A stretch of 64,000 bases of DNA from UBA2705 sp963977125. GTDB lineage: Bacteria; Pseudomonadota; Alphaproteobacteria; Micavibrionales; Micavibrionaceae. Positions 62,680 through 64,000 of the stretch are shown in pieces (position 1 is the stretch's first letter; every line of letters starts with the position of its first letter). A program made the translations under genes and the position numbers. The stretch spans positions 434,001-498,000 of the forward strand of contig CAXBNJ010000002.1 of the NCBI GenBank assembly GCA_963977125.1, given 5' to 3'. Under the pieces are notes generated by a model, which was not told the DNA's origin, ran no database searches, and saw only the letters and a list, made by a program, of their open reading frames with translations.

Positions 62680-63876
62680 TTAGCTTTCTTCAGTTGCCGC
62701 TGGCGGCGTTGAGAAAAACGCCATGGGGTCACTTGATGACGCCGCTTCTGCCGGGTTATCATCCGCAGCAGGACTTGTCGATGGCGGTGTTGCGGGCGGT
62801 GCCACTGGTGGCGTGCTATGAACAGGAGGCACCTGAGCTGCCGCGGGTGGCGCTGTCACGTCAATGGCGGGGACCGCTGCCGGCGGAGCCGTTACATCAA
62901 CAACGGGAGCCGCAACCGCTTCAGCAGGTGGTGCAGGCGGCGCAGTCACATCAACGACAGCAACGGGAGCTTGCTGTGGCTGTGGCTGTGGCTGTACTTG
63001 TGCCTGTGGCTGTACTGGCGCAGAAGATTGCGCCGCAGTCGCTGTTGATCCCATTAATGAAGAGATAATCACTTCAAGCATAGCAAAACGCTTATCAAAG
63101 GCCGCCCATACGCCATCCATAGAAATATTCTGTGCCATCATCTTTTGTTGGTCACCGGCAGACATTAACTGCGTCATTTCTGCGAAGTGGCATTGTGCGT
63201 AAGTATTTGCAGCGACCTTCATAATCGATACTTCAACGGCTTTGCGTTGTTCTGCATTTGCATCTGGGTAGAGGCGCTCACAAAAACCTTTGGCTACGCC
63301 CATTAAGCGCGACACAATTTCTTTCATGAGCAATTCTTCTTGTCGGCCAAAAGGAAAAGCCGCAACAGCATTAACCAGCGGTATTAAGGCCGAAGCATAA
63401 TGTACAGCCATATATTCTAAGGCAGGCAATGCAGGCGTTTTTTCGCCATCTGCTGCGCCAAGGGCTTGGGCGGCATCATGCCCGCTTTCAAAGTTCTCTG
63501 AAAACGCCACAACCGACTGTACAACTTTTTCAAGGCGCTGAAGTTCTGGGTCACCAGGAATACGTCCTGTCATACCATATAAATTTGCAATCACAGAACC
63601 TGATAATGCGGTCATGCCCAGGCGCGCAGCATCAGCACGACTCTCCGTGGGCTCAGTAATATCAAAGCTGCGGAACAGCATCAAGCCAAGCTCCGTTGAT
63701 TTCCCCAGTAATTCGGCGATCAAACGCGCTTGTGATTCGTCAGATGGCGTCCCTTGCACGCGCCCCATCGCTTGCTTTTGGCGCTCAACTTCGCTCACAG
63801 AAGCCAAGATAGGCATTCCTAATTTTTCGACGATTTGAGCGATCATTTCATGTGATTGCGGCATGGTAAAACTCAC
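62680..63876 (-). CDS. Unknown protein with helical N-domain and Pro/Ala-rich tail
   Basis: A 398-residue protein, not recognised. Residues 1-275 are helical without signal peptide or membrane segment (LIAELLGKSTELGLMLFRSF; RKAVEVSIMKVAANTYAQCH). Residues 280-390 are low complexity: a Gln-Pro run encoded by GCTGTG hexamer repeats (62973-63012), then three copies of VDVTAPPA-like units. This tail is like the repeat array of the TerD protein at 11129-12391 in style but not in unit. In a run with the transglycosylase and TcpQ-domain genes, it may be a cytoplasmic component of the same secretion system. Confidence 0.68.
   Translation of the reverse strand: MSFTMPQSHEMIAQIVEKLGMPILASVSEVERQKQAMGRVQGTPSDESQARLIAELLGKSTELGLMLFRSFDITEPTESRADAARLGMTALSGSVIANLYGMTGRIPGDPELQRLEKVVQSVVAFSENFESGHDAAQALGAADGEKTPALPALEYMAVHYASALIPLVNAVAAFPFGRQEELLMKEIVSRLMGVAKGFCERLYPDANAEQRKAVEVSIMKVAANTYAQCHFAEMTQLMSAGDQQKMMAQNISMDGVWAAFDKRFAMLEVIISSLMGSTATAAQSSAPVQPQAQVQPQPQPQQAPVAVVDVTAPPAPPAEAVAAPVVDVTAPPAAVPAIDVTAPPAAAQVPPVHSTPPVAPPATPPSTSPAADDNPAEAASSSDPMAFFSTPPAATEES
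62973..63012. repeat. In-frame GCTGTG hexamer repeat
   Basis: Imperfect tandem GCTGTG units encode a Gln-Pro run on the minus strand. The 6-bp unit permits length change without frameshift. Confidence 0.7.
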
Positions 63877-63927
63877 TTAAGTTATTAATAGTCATGTAAC
63901 AGATAAATTAGACGGCCCGAGTTATCC

Positions 63928-64000
63928 TTAAGGCAGGTCGCTCATTAATTCTTCCAGACGCGAGGGCAAGCCTTTAAGGATTTTAACCTTACCGGCTTTA
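63928..64000 (-). CDS. C-terminal end of a gene entering from the right edge
   Basis: On the minus strand the last 23 codons of a frame (KAGKVKILKGLPSRLEELMS, then DLP and TAA) are visible, beginning outside the window. It lies 51 bp before the start of the Pro/Ala-rich protein gene. Too short to name; the context suggests it belongs to the same gene run. Confidence 0.5.
   Translation of the reverse strand, partial: KAGKVKILKGLPSRLEELMSDLP

Noticed and set aside
62694..63202. Open frames on the plus strand over the Pro/Ala-rich region
   Set aside because: Low-complexity shadows of the minus-strand gene; composition explained by the Pro/Ala codons on the other strand.

Overview
This window reads as a chromosomal segment of a Gram-negative alphaproteobacterium. 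The evidence is a GapR/DUF2312 protein, ELM1-type (DUF1022) proteins, an alphaproteobacterial IlvB, lptF/lptG divergent from pepA-holC, and outer-membrane systems (MlaA/MlaC, LptFG). Base composition is moderate (roughly mid-40s % GC by eye). The mix of DotA/TraY proteins, an ankyrin-repeat protein and Ter-family proteins suggests a host- or cell-associated or predatory lineage, Micavibrio-like or similar; that assignment is inference. No insertion sequence, integrase, CRISPR array or rRNA was seen. One tRNA-Leu(CAA) is present.

Layout. 1-3560 (minus): a partial GT4 glycosyltransferase, an O-antigen ligase/polymerase-type membrane protein and an RsmB/NOP-type rRNA methyltransferase. 3635-7298: a membrane protein, a [2Fe-2S] ferredoxin, an unknown acidic protein and a secreted Gly/Ser/Tyr-rich repeat protein. 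7491-9305: typA. 9457-14309 (minus): an unknown protein, a possible small RNA, YceI, then a TerD protein with an N-terminal repeat array, a Na+/Ca2+ exchanger and a second Ter-domain protein. 14445-18331: ettA, then two overlapping ELM1-like genes.

18573-30316 is the most striking part: four large DotA/TraY-family inner-membrane proteins in tandem, same strand, 41-60 bp apart. They end tail-to-tail with uppP, followed by an ankyrin-repeat protein that is a reasonable effector candidate. 33497-45741 holds mainly housekeeping and envelope genes: trxA, a 10-TM metal permease, asnB-holC-pepA, lptFG, mlaA-mlaC, an alpha/beta hydrolase and an ABC ATPase without a permease. After argS comes a three-gene cassette (47880-53762): a long coiled-coil protein, a ClpB-like AAA+ protein whose first ATPase site is degenerate, and a membrane protein of unknown function.

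The right part has a rhodanese/DUF2892 protein, tRNA-Leu, ilvB-ilvN, a second O-antigen ligase-type protein, gapR, a PCu(A)C copper chaperone and dapE. It ends with a minus-strand run (a TcpQ-domain periplasmic protein, a small lytic transglycosylase, a Pro/Ala-rich protein and the tail of another gene) that looks like the edge of a type IVB secretion or pilus locus. Together the DotA array, the TcpQ and transglycosylase genes and the ankyrin protein suggest the genome encodes a Dot/Icm (IncI-like) apparatus with an expanded set of DotA channels.
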